A DNA stretch of 64,000 nucleotides from Pseudomonas kermanshahensis (GTDB lineage Bacteria; Pseudomonadota; Gammaproteobacteria; Pseudomonadales; Pseudomonadaceae), in the NCBI RefSeq assembly GCF_014269205.2, contig NZ_JABWRY020000001.1, positions 2,728,001-2,792,000 on the forward strand. Direction: 5' to 3'. The notes beneath the pieces are model-generated. The model was not told the origin of the DNA and searched no databases. It saw nothing but the letters and a program-made list of their open reading frames with translations. This document shows positions 53,663 to 62,694 of this stretch, piece after piece. Numbering within the stretch: the first letter of the stretch is position 1; each line of letters opens with the position of its first letter. A program made the position numbers and the translations under genes.

Positions 53663-54991
53663 ATGGCACACAGCCCAGCCCCTGACCAAGGCACGGACAC
53701 CACCCGCAATGCGCTGTACCGGCGCATCACCTTGCGGCTGATTCCGTTCATTTTCATCTGCTACCTGTTCAACTACCTGGACCGCGTCAACGTCGGCTTT
53801 GCCAAGCTGCAGATGCTCGACGCGCTTAAATTCAGCGAAACGGTATACGGCCTTGGCGCCGGTATCTTCTTCATCGGCTACGTCCTCTGCGGCCTGCCGA
53901 GCAACCTGGCGCTCAACCGCTTCGGCCCACGGCGCTGGATCGCACTGATGATGATCGCCTGGGGCAGCCTCTCGACCTGCCTGCTGTTCGTCACCACCCC
54001 CACCGAGTTCTACACCCTGCGCCTGCTGACCGGCGCGGCTGAAGCCGGCTTCTTCCCTGGCGTGGTGCTGTACCTCTCGCGCTGGTTCCCGGCGGCCCGT
54101 CGCGGCGGCATCATGGCCTTGTTCATGTCGGCGATCCCGGTGTCGGGGCTGTTGGGCGGGCCGTTTTCCGGCTGGATCCTCGAACATTTCGCCGCCGGCC
54201 AGCATGGCCTTGCCGGCTGGCAATGGCTGTTCCTGATTCAGGGCCTACCCACCGTCGTTCTGGGTTGCCTGGCAATTCGCCTGCTCAGCGACGGCTACCA
54301 GAAAGCCGCCTGGCTGAGCCCGACCGAACGCCAACTGATCGAAGCCGACCTGAAGGCCGATGCCGCGAGCAAACCCGCCACCACCGGTGACGGCGTGCTC
54401 GCGGTGTTGACCAACCCGTTGATCTGGACGTTCGGCTTCGTCTACTTCTGCATCCAGAGCGGTGTGTACGCGATCAACTTCTGGCTGCCGTCGATCATCA
54501 AGAACATGGGCTTCGACAACCCTTTGCTGATTGGCTGGCTGAGCGCCATTCCGTACCTGCTGGCGGGCGTGTTCATGATCGTCTGCGGGCGTTCGGCAGA
54601 CCAGCGCAACGAACGTCGCTGGCACTTGGTCGTGCCGATGCTGATGGGCGCCATTGGCCTGTTGATTGCGGTCAACTTCGCCGGCAACCCGACCATCGCC
54701 ATTCTTGGCCTGTCGATCGCCACCATGGGCGCCCTCACCGGCCTGCCGATGTTCTGGCCAATGCCTACCGCCCTGCTCAGCGCAGGTGCGGCCGTGGCCG
54801 GCCTTGCGCTGATCAACTCGGTGGGCCAGATGGCCGGCTTCCTCAGCCCGTACCTGGTGGGTTTCATCAAGGACCAGACCGGCTCGACTGATGCTGCGCT
54901 GTATTCGTTGGCGGCATTGATCGTGGTCGGTAGCCTGGTGGCGCTGCGGGTAACGCGCGCAGGGGCGTTGGTCACGGCCAAGGCCAACTAG
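53663..54991 (+). CDS. MFS transporter of the sugar-acid (ACS/GudP-like) type
   Basis: A 442-residue permease with 12 transmembrane helices. The N-terminal LIPFIFICYLFNYLDRVNVGFAKL is diagnostic of the anion:cation symporter family (GudP, GarP and related), which take up glucarate, galactarate or glycerate with protons. LYLSRWFPAARRGGIMALFMS and YLLAGVFMIVCGRSADQRNERR confirm the family. Start ATG at 53663. It is divergent from cdaR and glycerate kinase, so glycerate or a sugar acid is the expected substrate. The gene is followed by a REP pair. Confidence 0.92.
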   Translation: MAHSPAPDQGTDTTRNALYRRITLRLIPFIFICYLFNYLDRVNVGFAKLQMLDALKFSETVYGLGAGIFFIGYVLCGLPSNLALNRFGPRRWIALMMIAWGSLSTCLLFVTTPTEFYTLRLLTGAAEAGFFPGVVLYLSRWFPAARRGGIMALFMSAIPVSGLLGGPFSGWILEHFAAGQHGLAGWQWLFLIQGLPTVVLGCLAIRLLSDGYQKAAWLSPTERQLIEADLKADAASKPATTGDGVLAVLTNPLIWTFGFVYFCIQSGVYAINFWLPSIIKNMGFDNPLLIGWLSAIPYLLAGVFMIVCGRSADQRNERRWHLVVPMLMGAIGLLIAVNFAGNPTIAILGLSIATMGALTGLPMFWPMPTALLSAGAAVAGLALINSVGQMAGFLSPYLVGFIKDQTGSTDAALYSLAALIVVGSLVALRVTRAGALVTAKAN

Positions 54992-55000
54992 AACGCCTGT

Positions 55001-55094
55001 GTAGGAGCAGCCTTGTGCTGCGAAGAGGCCGGTGATAGCAGCGAACATTTGCTGTGTGATCACCGGCCTCTTCGCAGCACAAGGCTGCTCCTAC
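55001..55094. repeat. P. putida-type REP pair 3
   Basis: Inverted copies of the GTAGGAGCAGCC element, starting 10 bases after the MFS stop codon. The two copies are nearly perfect mirror images; even the flanking AGAGGCCGGTGAT/ATCACCGGCCTCT extends the symmetry, so the whole can form one long hairpin. Confidence 0.92.
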
Positions 55095-55181
55095 AGGGCA
55101 ATGCCCCCGATCGTCGGCTCGGGTCAGCAACTCATCACCACAGGCGTCAAATGGTTCCAAAGGCCCCTTTGGAGAACCCCC

Positions 55182-56702
55182 ATGACCCAGCACGCCGTGG
55201 CCCGCCTCGATCAGCTCGACCCCAACCGCCCCCTGCGTGTGCAGGCCGGCAGTGAAGAACTCATCCTGATCCGCCAGGGCGACCTGGTGCATGCCTACCA
55301 GGCCAACTGCCCGCACGCTGGCGCCCCGCTCGAAGAGGGCGTGATCTGCTCGGGGCTGTTGGTCTGCCCATGGCACAAGGCGGCGTTTGCCGTGGACGAA
55401 GGTGCGGTGTGCGAACCGCCGGCACTGGCCGACCTGCGCCGCTACCGTGCGTGGGTCAAAGGTGATGAGGTGTGGGTGGATGACCAACCCCTGGCCAAGG
55501 CCGAGCCACCGCGGCACAGCGATGCCCGTTGTTTCGTGGTAGTCGGTGCCGGCGCCGCCGGCAGTGCCGCCGTCGCTACCTTGCTGCGGCACGGTTTCGC
55601 CGGCCGCCTGGTCTGGCTCGACCAGGAACACCAGCCGGCCTACGACCGGACCGCGCTTAGTAAATTCGTCATTGCTGGGCAAATGCCACCTGATGAAGTC
55701 CCTGCCCTGCTCGAAGCGGATGACTTGCGCAAAGGCCACCTGATCCGTCAGCACGGCAAGGTCCGCACACTCAACAGCGAGAAACGCCAGATCATCCTTG
55801 CCGACGGCCAGCACATCGACTATGACGCTTGCCTACTGGCAACGGGCGGTAAAGCGCAACGTCCAGCGCTCCCGGGGGCAGATCTGCCGGGTGTATTCAC
55901 CCTGCGCTCACGTGAGGACGCCGCGCTGTTGCTCGACGCTGCAGAACCCGGGCAGCCGGTGGTGATCGTCGGCGACGGTTTCATCGGCCTGGAGGCCGCC
56001 GCTGCACTGCGCAAGTACGGCCTGCAGGTGCACCTGGTCACCCGCCATGAGGTGCCGTTGGCCAAACAATTGGGAGAACGTATCGGGCGCAGCATTCGCG
56101 AACTGCACGAACGCAAAGGCGTGGTCTTTCACGGCCCCACCGAAGTCGAACGTTTCGAAGGCCAGGCTAAGGTGGAGGCCGTGTTGCTGGCCAACGGTGA
56201 ACGGCTGCAGGCGCCATTGGTATTGCTGGGCACCGGGGTCAAACCTGCCACAGCCTATGTGCAAGGGGTGGCGCTGGCCGACGATAAATCGCTGCCGGTC
56301 AATGCCGAAATGCGTGCGGCACCCGGGCTGTGGGCCGCTGGTGATATCGCCACCTTCCCCCTGGCTGACCGGCCCGTGCGCATCGAACACTGGCGCCTGG
56401 CCCAGCAACACGGCGTGATCGCTGCGGCCAACATGCTCGGCGAGCAGCGCCGCTACGAAGATGTGCCGTTCTTCTGGACCTACCAGCATGGGCGCACCTA
56501 TGAAGTCCTGGGGCATGCACGGGACTGGAACCGCATCGAGTTCGTCGGCCAGCCGGAGCAAGGCGATTTCGTCGCGCTGCAATGCGTGGATGAGCAAGTC
56601 GAGGCCGTCATCGCCAAGGGCTACTCGGATGCCATGGCGCAGCTATCGCAGCGGATGAAGCGGCCGTTGCGCCTGGACGAGGCGCTGAAGCTGATTGGCT
56701 GA
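55182..56702 (+). CDS. Rieske-FAD oxidoreductase fusion (ferredoxin reductase-like)
   Basis: A 506-residue protein. Residues 1-105 are a Rieske [2Fe-2S] domain with both ligand pairs, NCPHAGAP and CPWHKAAF. From about 115 comes a two-dinucleotide-domain flavoprotein with VVVGAGAAGSAAVATLL, LLATGGKAQRPALPG, VVIVGDGFIGLEAAAALRKYG and LWAAGDIATFP. It resembles AIF-like and dioxygenase-type reductases. GGAG lies 7 bases before the ATG. No oxygenase partner is adjacent, so its electron acceptor is unknown. The divergence from neighbours and the REP pair upstream suggest a single-gene unit. Confidence 0.9.
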   Translation: MTQHAVARLDQLDPNRPLRVQAGSEELILIRQGDLVHAYQANCPHAGAPLEEGVICSGLLVCPWHKAAFAVDEGAVCEPPALADLRRYRAWVKGDEVWVDDQPLAKAEPPRHSDARCFVVVGAGAAGSAAVATLLRHGFAGRLVWLDQEHQPAYDRTALSKFVIAGQMPPDEVPALLEADDLRKGHLIRQHGKVRTLNSEKRQIILADGQHIDYDACLLATGGKAQRPALPGADLPGVFTLRSREDAALLLDAAEPGQPVVIVGDGFIGLEAAAALRKYGLQVHLVTRHEVPLAKQLGERIGRSIRELHERKGVVFHGPTEVERFEGQAKVEAVLLANGERLQAPLVLLGTGVKPATAYVQGVALADDKSLPVNAEMRAAPGLWAAGDIATFPLADRPVRIEHWRLAQQHGVIAAANMLGEQRRYEDVPFFWTYQHGRTYEVLGHARDWNRIEFVGQPEQGDFVALQCVDEQVEAVIAKGYSDAMAQLSQRMKRPLRLDEALKLIG

Positions 56703-56767
56703 CTTTTCCGGGAAAAAATCAGCTATGGTTTCCCCACCTCTAATAACAAGTATTTCGTGGAGCGCCC

Positions 56768-58681
56768 ATGGCCGCGCACACCCCTTCACCCCGCGCCAGT
56801 GAACTGGCCGCCTTCGTCGACTGCCACTTCGCCGAGCGCGGCCTGACGCCAGAACCGGTGATTGCCGAATCCTGGTACCGCAGCCTCACCCAGCACCGCC
56901 TGGACCCTGAACTGCGCCACGTCGACAACATCCTCAGCGCTGCCGAAATCCGCCAGCACCAGGCCCAACACGAGGCCTACCTGAGCATCGCCAGCCAAGG
57001 CGTCAGTGGCCTGGCAAGGCGTGTGGTGGACGCCGGTTTTGCCGTGCTGCTCAGCGACGCCGACGGCATCACCCTTGATGCCCGCCTGCCAGCCGACCAC
57101 CAGCGTTACACCCGCTCCGGGTTGATTGTCGGCGCGCGCTGGGACGAGTCGATCGCCGGTACCAACGGCATCGGCACTGCACTGGCCTCGCAGCAAGCGC
57201 TGACCATCCACCGTCAGGAACACTTCCTGGCAACCAACGCCCGGCTCAGTTGCTCGGTGGCACCGATCTTCGATGCCCATAACCAACTGCTCGGCTGCCT
57301 CAACGCGACCTGCCTCTATAACGACGGCCCCAAGCAGGCCCAGCACCTGACCTTGCAGTTGGTGACGCTGTACGCCCGGCTGATCGAGAACAGCCATTTC
57401 CGCCAGCGCTACCGCGACTGCCTGACCTTGGCCATCAAGCCGCGTGATGATTTCTCCGACCTTGCCGCCGAGCAACTGCTGGCCCTGGACGAAGGCGGCC
57501 GGGTGATCGGCGCCAATCGGGCGGCCTTCCTAGCGCATGCCGGCACGCTGTTGGGCGTGGCGATCGAGCAGCTGCTGCCCGCCAACATTGACCAGTTGCT
57601 CGACCTTACGCGCGGCGGTGCCCGTGGCACTCAATTGCACGGGCATGTGCAGGCGCATCTGCTGGACGTCGGCCTGCGTATACCGGCCGGCTACCGCCAA
57701 TCCACGCCGTCGCGGCCCCTGCCCGCGCGGGCGGCGTACCCCACGCTTGAGCAATTGGCAGGCGAGGATGCACAGTTGCAACAGGGAGTGAAACGCCTGC
57801 GCAAGGTGCTCGACAAGGACATCGCCATTTTGCTGAACGGCGAAACCGGTACTGGCAAGGAGGCCTTCGCCCGTGCCTTGCACCAGGCTAGCCAGCGCCA
57901 CGCCAAACCCTTCGTCGCGCTCAACTGTGCGGCGATACCCGAGTCGCTGATCGAGAGCGAACTGTTCGGCTACCGCGCTGGCAGCTTTACAGGTGCCAAT
58001 CGCAAGGGCATGAAAGGCAAGCTGGAGCAGGCCAATGGCGGCACGTTGTTCCTTGATGAGATCGGCGACATGCCAACGCACCTGCAAACGCGCCTGCTGC
58101 GGGTGCTTGCCGAACGCGAACTGGTACCACTGGGCGCAGAGGCGCCGGTGACGCTGGATATTCAGGTGATTTCGGCAACGCACCAGGACCTGCCAGCCAT
58201 GATTGGCGATAAAGGCTTTCGCGAAGACCTTTACTACCGGCTATGCGGCATGCGCATGACGTTGCCGGCATTGCGTGAGCGCAGTGACCGACGTGAATTG
58301 ATCGAGCGGTTGTTGGCGGGGTTGCCGGGAGGGGCTGTTTTGCGCTTGAGCGATCAGGCCCAGCGTTGCTTGCTGGGGTATGCCTGGCCGGGGAACGTGC
58401 GGCAGTTGCTCAATACGTTGCGCCAGGCGGTCGCGCTGGCGGAAGGTGGGGTCATTGAGCTGGCAGATTTGCCGGAGGAGCTACTGAACCGTGCAGTGCC
58501 TGCCAGGCCAAAAGTGCTGGAACAGCAGGTCGAAGATGCCGAGGCGCGGCACTTGCTGGAGGTTTTAAAGCGAGAGCGCTGGAACATGAGCCTGGCGGCA
58601 GAGGCTGCGGGCATTTCGCGGTCGACGTTGTATCGGAAGATGAAGCGGTACGGGATCGTTCAGCCGAACCAGTTGGGGTGA
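56768..58681 (+). CDS. Sigma-54-dependent activator, AcoR-like
   Basis: A 637-residue enhancer-binding protein. An N-terminal GAF-type sensor (about 60-200; YTRSGLIVGARWDESIAGTN and GTALASQQALTIHRQEHF are AcoR-like) is followed by a PAS-like region and the AAA+ domain: Walker A GETGTGKE near 357, the sigma-54 contact loop as AGSFTGA near 404 (Ser for Ala), and GGTLFLDEIGDMP. A Fis-type helix-turn-helix ends it (MSLAAEAAGISRSTLYRKMKRYG). A near-consensus sigma-54 promoter precedes the nearby quinoprotein dehydrogenase gene, its probable target. Confidence 0.92.
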   Translation: MAAHTPSPRASELAAFVDCHFAERGLTPEPVIAESWYRSLTQHRLDPELRHVDNILSAAEIRQHQAQHEAYLSIASQGVSGLARRVVDAGFAVLLSDADGITLDARLPADHQRYTRSGLIVGARWDESIAGTNGIGTALASQQALTIHRQEHFLATNARLSCSVAPIFDAHNQLLGCLNATCLYNDGPKQAQHLTLQLVTLYARLIENSHFRQRYRDCLTLAIKPRDDFSDLAAEQLLALDEGGRVIGANRAAFLAHAGTLLGVAIEQLLPANIDQLLDLTRGGARGTQLHGHVQAHLLDVGLRIPAGYRQSTPSRPLPARAAYPTLEQLAGEDAQLQQGVKRLRKVLDKDIAILLNGETGTGKEAFARALHQASQRHAKPFVALNCAAIPESLIESELFGYRAGSFTGANRKGMKGKLEQANGGTLFLDEIGDMPTHLQTRLLRVLAERELVPLGAEAPVTLDIQVISATHQDLPAMIGDKGFREDLYYRLCGMRMTLPALRERSDRRELIERLLAGLPGGAVLRLSDQAQRCLLGYAWPGNVRQLLNTLRQAVALAEGGVIELADLPEELLNRAVPARPKVLEQQVEDAEARHLLEVLKRERWNMSLAAEAAGISRSTLYRKMKRYGIVQPNQLG

Positions 58682-58686
58682 CTGTA

Positions 58687-58782
58687 CCGGCCTCTTCGCG
58701 GGCAAGCCCGCTCCCACAGGTACACCACAGTTTTCAAGCCTGTGGACTCACCTGTAGGAGCGGGCTTGCCCGCGAAGAGGCC
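58687..58782. repeat. Second-type REP pair (GCGGGC family)
   Basis: An inverted pair, CCGGCCTCTTCGCGGGCAAG then CTGTAGGAGCGGGCTTGCCC, separated by about 30 bases, located between the convergent AcoR-like and AldA genes. Its stem is GCGGGC/GCCCGC instead of GCAGC/GCTGC, and the copies are arranged in the opposite order to the other three pairs. Confidence 0.9.
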
Positions 58783-58796
58783 AGAAAAGCCAACCC

Positions 58797-60236
58797 TTAT
58801 CCCTGGATGTACACCACCTGCGTGCGCGTGTACTCATACAACCCGTGCTTGCCATCCGCCCCGCCGATGCCGGACTTGCGCGCCCCGGCATGGAAGCCCT
58901 GCATGGCCTCGAAGTTCTCGCGGTTGATGTAGGTCTCGCCAAAATCGATCTCGCGGCTAGCCTTCAACGCCGCGTTCAGGTCGCGGGTGTACAGCGAAGA
59001 CGTCAGCCCGTACTCGCTGTCATTGGCCAAGGCAATCGCCTCGTCCAGGTCATCGACCACTTGAATCGGCAGCACCGGCCCAAAAATTTCCTTGCGCATG
59101 ATCTCCATGTCGGCGGCGCAGCCCGCGAGCACGGTCGGTTGGTAATGGAACCCGGCCCCCAGGTCCGCTACCTGCCCGCCGGTCACCAACTGGGCGCCCT
59201 GCCCGACCGCCGTGCGCACCATCTGCGCTACCTTGTCGAGACCGGCCTGATTGATCAGTGGCCCCATGTCCAGGTCAGCCTGGCGCGACGGGTCGCCGTA
59301 TCGGGTCGCTGCCATGGCCTTGGCCACCTTGTCGACGAAGGCGTCGGCCACCTTGCGCGCCACGTACACCCGCTCGGCGCAGTTGCACACTTGGCCCGTA
59401 TTGATCACCCGCGAGGCAACAATGGCTTTCGTCGCCAAGTCCAGGTCAGCGTCCGCGAGCACAATCGCCGGGGCCTTGCCGCCCAGTTCAAGGTTGAGCT
59501 TGGTGATGTTCGGCGCTGCCGCCGCCATGATCCGTGCCCCCGTAGCGACGCTGCCGGTAAAGCTGACCAGGTCGATACCGGCATGGCTCGACAGCCCATG
59601 GCCGACGCTGGCCCCCTTGCCACCGACCACGTTGAACACCCCCGCTGGCAGGTCAGTCTCGGCCACCAGCTTGGCGAATTCATAGCAGTTGATGGGCGTT
59701 TCTTCACTGGGCTTGATCACGATGGTATTGCCCGTGAGCAGCGCCGGCGCCATCTTGCGGGCGATGAGGAAGAACGGGAAGTTCCAGGGCAGTATCCCAG
59801 CCACCACACCCAGCGGCTTGCGCATCAGGAAAATGTGCTCGTTGGCACGGTCGCTGGTCAGCACCTCGCCTTCAAGGCGCCGCGCCCATTCCGCCATGTA
59901 GTCGAGGTAGTCGGCGGTGAAGTTCACCTCGACCTGCGCCAGCCCCGGCACTTTGCCGCCTTCCTGAGTGATGATGCGCGCTAGGCGGTCGGCATTGGCA
60001 CGCACCTTGGCGGCGATCTGACGCAGGTAGCCGGCGCGTTCGATGGCAGGTTTCGCTGCCCAGCCTTTTTGCGCGTTGCGTGCCGCTGCAATGGCCCGCT
60101 CCACCTGATCGACCGGCGACTCCGGCACACGCCCCAGTAACTGCGCGTTGGCCGGGTTGTACACCTCGATCAGCCCCTCGCTGGGTACGAAGGCGTTGTC
60201 GATGTAGTTCTGGTAGATCGCTTCAGTCATGGTCAT
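58797..60236 (-). CDS. aldA: Aldehyde dehydrogenase, AldA (lactaldehyde/glycolaldehyde) type
   Basis: A 479-residue NAD-dependent aldehyde dehydrogenase, the same length as E. coli AldA and very similar to it: NFPFFLIARKMAPALLTGNT, VIKPSEETPINCYEFAKL, ELGGKAPAIVLADADL (catalytic Glu), NTGQVCNCAERVYV (catalytic Cys), and GETYINRENFEAMQGFHAG. AGGAG precedes two in-frame ATGs (60236 and 60230); either could be used. Its start lies 1 base after the stop of the quinohemoprotein dehydrogenase gene, so it should oxidise the aldehyde that enzyme makes. Confidence 0.92.
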   Translation of the reverse strand: MTMTEAIYQNYIDNAFVPSEGLIEVYNPANAQLLGRVPESPVDQVERAIAAARNAQKGWAAKPAIERAGYLRQIAAKVRANADRLARIITQEGGKVPGLAQVEVNFTADYLDYMAEWARRLEGEVLTSDRANEHIFLMRKPLGVVAGILPWNFPFFLIARKMAPALLTGNTIVIKPSEETPINCYEFAKLVAETDLPAGVFNVVGGKGASVGHGLSSHAGIDLVSFTGSVATGARIMAAAAPNITKLNLELGGKAPAIVLADADLDLATKAIVASRVINTGQVCNCAERVYVARKVADAFVDKVAKAMAATRYGDPSRQADLDMGPLINQAGLDKVAQMVRTAVGQGAQLVTGGQVADLGAGFHYQPTVLAGCAADMEIMRKEIFGPVLPIQVVDDLDEAIALANDSEYGLTSSLYTRDLNAALKASREIDFGETYINRENFEAMQGFHAGARKSGIGGADGKHGLYEYTRTQVVYIQG

Positions 60237-60237
60237 C

Positions 60238-62418
60238 TCACTCCTGTGACGGGTTGTCGGCCAGTGACGGCTGGGCAGCCGGCTTGGCGCTGAATTGCTG
60301 CCAGGCGTTGCCTTCGCTTTTCAGGTCATGGGCACGCTTGATGAGGTACTGGTGCACCTGCTCGACCTGCTCGGGGTTGAGGTTGTCGGCAAACGACGGC
60401 ATGCCATCCGGCACGCGGCCGCCATAGAGGATGCCAAGGAACATCTGGTGCTTGTCAGCACCGAGTTTGCGCAGGTCTGGCAGTACACCGCCGCTGACGG
60501 CATGGATGCCGTGGCACTGTGAGCAGTTGCCGTCGTACAGGGCCGCACCGGCGGCGACAGTCTGGGCGTCGGCGGTCAATGGTGGGGGTTCGGGCGCATT
60601 GGCGGGCGGCGCTGGCTCACGCAATTTGGCGGTACCGCCAATCTTGTAGGTCAGCACTTGCGAGAACGGCTGTACCCCGGCACGCAACGACAACGCCCCG
60701 GCAAACGTCGAGAAGGCCCCGCCCCAGCCGGCCATGAAGGTGACGTACTGCTCGCCATCGACCGAATAGGTGATCGGCGCTGCCATCACGCCACTGGCGG
60801 CGGGTGATTCCCACAGCTTCTTGCCGGTGTCAGCGGCATAGGCGATCACACGGCCATCGGCGCTGCCCTCGAACACCAGGTTGCCGGCGGTGCTCAGGGT
60901 GCCGCCGTTGAAGATGGTGATGTAGGGCACCTCCCAGGCCGGCGCCTGTTTCACTGGGTCCCAGGCGATCAGCTTGCCGGACCAGGTCTTGGCCATCTCC
61001 AGCAGGCCATCGGCACCTTCGGGCATCATGCCGGTGCGTAAGCCCAGCTGGTACACGCTTTTGAACGGGTTGCGCTTGGGTGCTTCGGGGATGTGCTCGT
61101 AATAGGCCGACATGATATGCGCCGGGATGTACACCAGGCCGGTGTTGGGGTTGTACGACATTGGGTGCCAGTCATGCGCGCCCCAGAATGCCGGCGTCAC
61201 CAGCTTGCGCTTGCCGTCCTTCCAGTAGGCCGCTGCCTCATCGTCGAGAATCGGCCGCCCGGTTTTCATGTCGATGCCCTTGGCCCAGTTCACCGGCACG
61301 ATATTCTTCGCGGACAGCAACTCGCCGGTGGCCCGGTCGAGCACATAGAAGAAGCCATTCTTGGGCGCCTGCATCAGCACTTTGCGCTGTTTGCCGTTGA
61401 TCGGCAGCTCGGCGAGGATCATGTGCTGGGTGGCGGTGAAGTCCCAGGCATCACCGGGGGTGGTCTGGTAGTGCCAGGCGTATTCACCCGTATCGGCATT
61501 GACGGCGACAATCGACGACAGGAACAGGTTGTCGCCTTTGGCTTGGCTGCGCCATTTAGGGTCCCACATCGAGCCGTTGCCAACGCCGATGTACAACAGG
61601 TTCAGCTCAGGGTCGTAGGCGAACGAATCCCAGGCCGTGCCGCCGCCGCCCCACTCGACGAAGGCATCGCCGTGCCAGGTCTTGCTGGCAATCTCCATGG
61701 CCTTGTCTTCAGGCGGCAGCTTGGGGTCACCCGGCACGGTGAAGAAGCGCCAGGCCTGCTTGCCGGTTTCGGCGTCATAAGCCGTCACATAGCCACGCAC
61801 ACCAAATTCTGCCCCACCGTTGCCAATGATGACCTTGCCATTGACCACCCGCGGCGCACCGGTGATGGTGTAACTGCGCTTATGGTCGTCGCGGGTGTCC
61901 ACCGACCACACGCGCTGGCCGGTCTTGGCATCGATCGCCTCCAGGCGCCCGTCCAGCACGCCGACGTAGACCTTGCCCTGCCACACGGCCACGCCGCGGT
62001 TTACCGCATCACAGCACGCCTCACCGGCGCGATTGCGGTCTGACTGCGGGTCGTATTTCCACAGCAGCTTGCCGTTGCGGGCATCCAAGGCATACACCAC
62101 GGAAAACGGCCCCGTGGTGTACATCACCCCATCGACCACGATAGGCGTGGCTTCTACACCCCGGTCCAGGTCGAGCTTATAGCTCCAAGCCAGGCCCAAT
62201 TGATTGACGTTGTCCTGGTTGATGGCCTTGAGCGGGCTGAAGCGTTGTTCATCGTAGGTACGGCCGTGGCTCATCCAGTTGCCAGGTTCCTGGTCGGCCT
62301 GGATGATCCGCTTGCCATCCACTTCTGCAGCAAAAGCGGTTGCGCAGCACGCCAAGGCAAGGGCCAGGCAGCCCAAGGCGTGCGGAAGGGGCCGGCGGTG
62401 CGGGCCTGTTCGGTTCAT
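60238..62418 (-). CDS. Quinohemoprotein (PQQ plus haem c) alcohol dehydrogenase
   Basis: A 726-residue periplasmic dehydrogenase. A signal peptide (cut near FAAEVDG) is followed by an eight-bladed PQQ propeller with the disulfide-type vicinal Cys pair in GEACCDAVNRG, repeated tryptophan docking motifs (YDAETGKQAWRFF, WAWHYQT-like DTGEYAWHYQT, AWDSFAYDPELNLLYIGVGNG), and a C-terminal cytochrome c domain with CSQCHG near 630. This is the type II quinohemoprotein design, like P. putida HK5 ADH-IIG. It passes electrons to the respiratory chain while oxidising alcohols or glycols. A sigma-54 promoter lies about 58-72 bases upstream. Confidence 0.93.
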   Translation of the reverse strand: MNRTGPHRRPLPHALGCLALALACCATAFAAEVDGKRIIQADQEPGNWMSHGRTYDEQRFSPLKAINQDNVNQLGLAWSYKLDLDRGVEATPIVVDGVMYTTGPFSVVYALDARNGKLLWKYDPQSDRNRAGEACCDAVNRGVAVWQGKVYVGVLDGRLEAIDAKTGQRVWSVDTRDDHKRSYTITGAPRVVNGKVIIGNGGAEFGVRGYVTAYDAETGKQAWRFFTVPGDPKLPPEDKAMEIASKTWHGDAFVEWGGGGTAWDSFAYDPELNLLYIGVGNGSMWDPKWRSQAKGDNLFLSSIVAVNADTGEYAWHYQTTPGDAWDFTATQHMILAELPINGKQRKVLMQAPKNGFFYVLDRATGELLSAKNIVPVNWAKGIDMKTGRPILDDEAAAYWKDGKRKLVTPAFWGAHDWHPMSYNPNTGLVYIPAHIMSAYYEHIPEAPKRNPFKSVYQLGLRTGMMPEGADGLLEMAKTWSGKLIAWDPVKQAPAWEVPYITIFNGGTLSTAGNLVFEGSADGRVIAYAADTGKKLWESPAASGVMAAPITYSVDGEQYVTFMAGWGGAFSTFAGALSLRAGVQPFSQVLTYKIGGTAKLREPAPPANAPEPPPLTADAQTVAAGAALYDGNCSQCHGIHAVSGGVLPDLRKLGADKHQMFLGILYGGRVPDGMPSFADNLNPEQVEQVHQYLIKRAHDLKSEGNAWQQFSAKPAAQPSLADNPSQE

Positions 62419-62475
62419 GGTCGGTTCTCCGTTCTTGTTATGGCGACACCGCATCAGGCGTCGATAACAGACAGA

Positions 62476-62490
62476 GCAACGGCTGTGCCA
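62476..62490 (-). promoter_or_regulatory. Near-consensus sigma-54 promoter of the alcohol dehydrogenase gene
   Basis: Read on the minus strand this is TGGCACAGCCGTTGC, matching the -24/-12 consensus TGGCAC-N5-TTGC exactly. It lies upstream of the quinohemoprotein gene, with a start site expected near 62463. The AcoR-like activator encoded at 56768 is the obvious regulator. Direct repeats of ATGGCACAG at 62580-62608 might be its upstream binding sites. Confidence 0.82.
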
Positions 62491-62580
62491 GCATCACCCA
62501 GCATCCTCGAAACAGGCATTACAGAGCGGTTGCTAGCCAAACGGCCGGGCAATGGCTGAGGCCTGCACATGCAGCAGCCA

Positions 62581-62595
62581 TGGCACAGCTGATGC
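62581..62595 (+). promoter_or_regulatory. Possible second sigma-54-like promoter, facing the aldo/keto reductase
   Basis: TGGCACAGCTGATGC has GG and GC at -24/-12 spacing but reads ATGC instead of TTGC. If used it would start near 62608, about 85 bases before the aldo/keto reductase gene. It may instead be one of the direct-repeat elements for the divergent promoter. Confidence 0.35.
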
Positions 62596-62694
62596 AGGCA
62601 TGGCACAGGTGTGTCAGCCACTGTGGCGGGCTTTCAATGGCGTGCGGTTGTGTGTAAAACAGGCAGACAAGCCCACTGCAAAGGACTCAACCGC

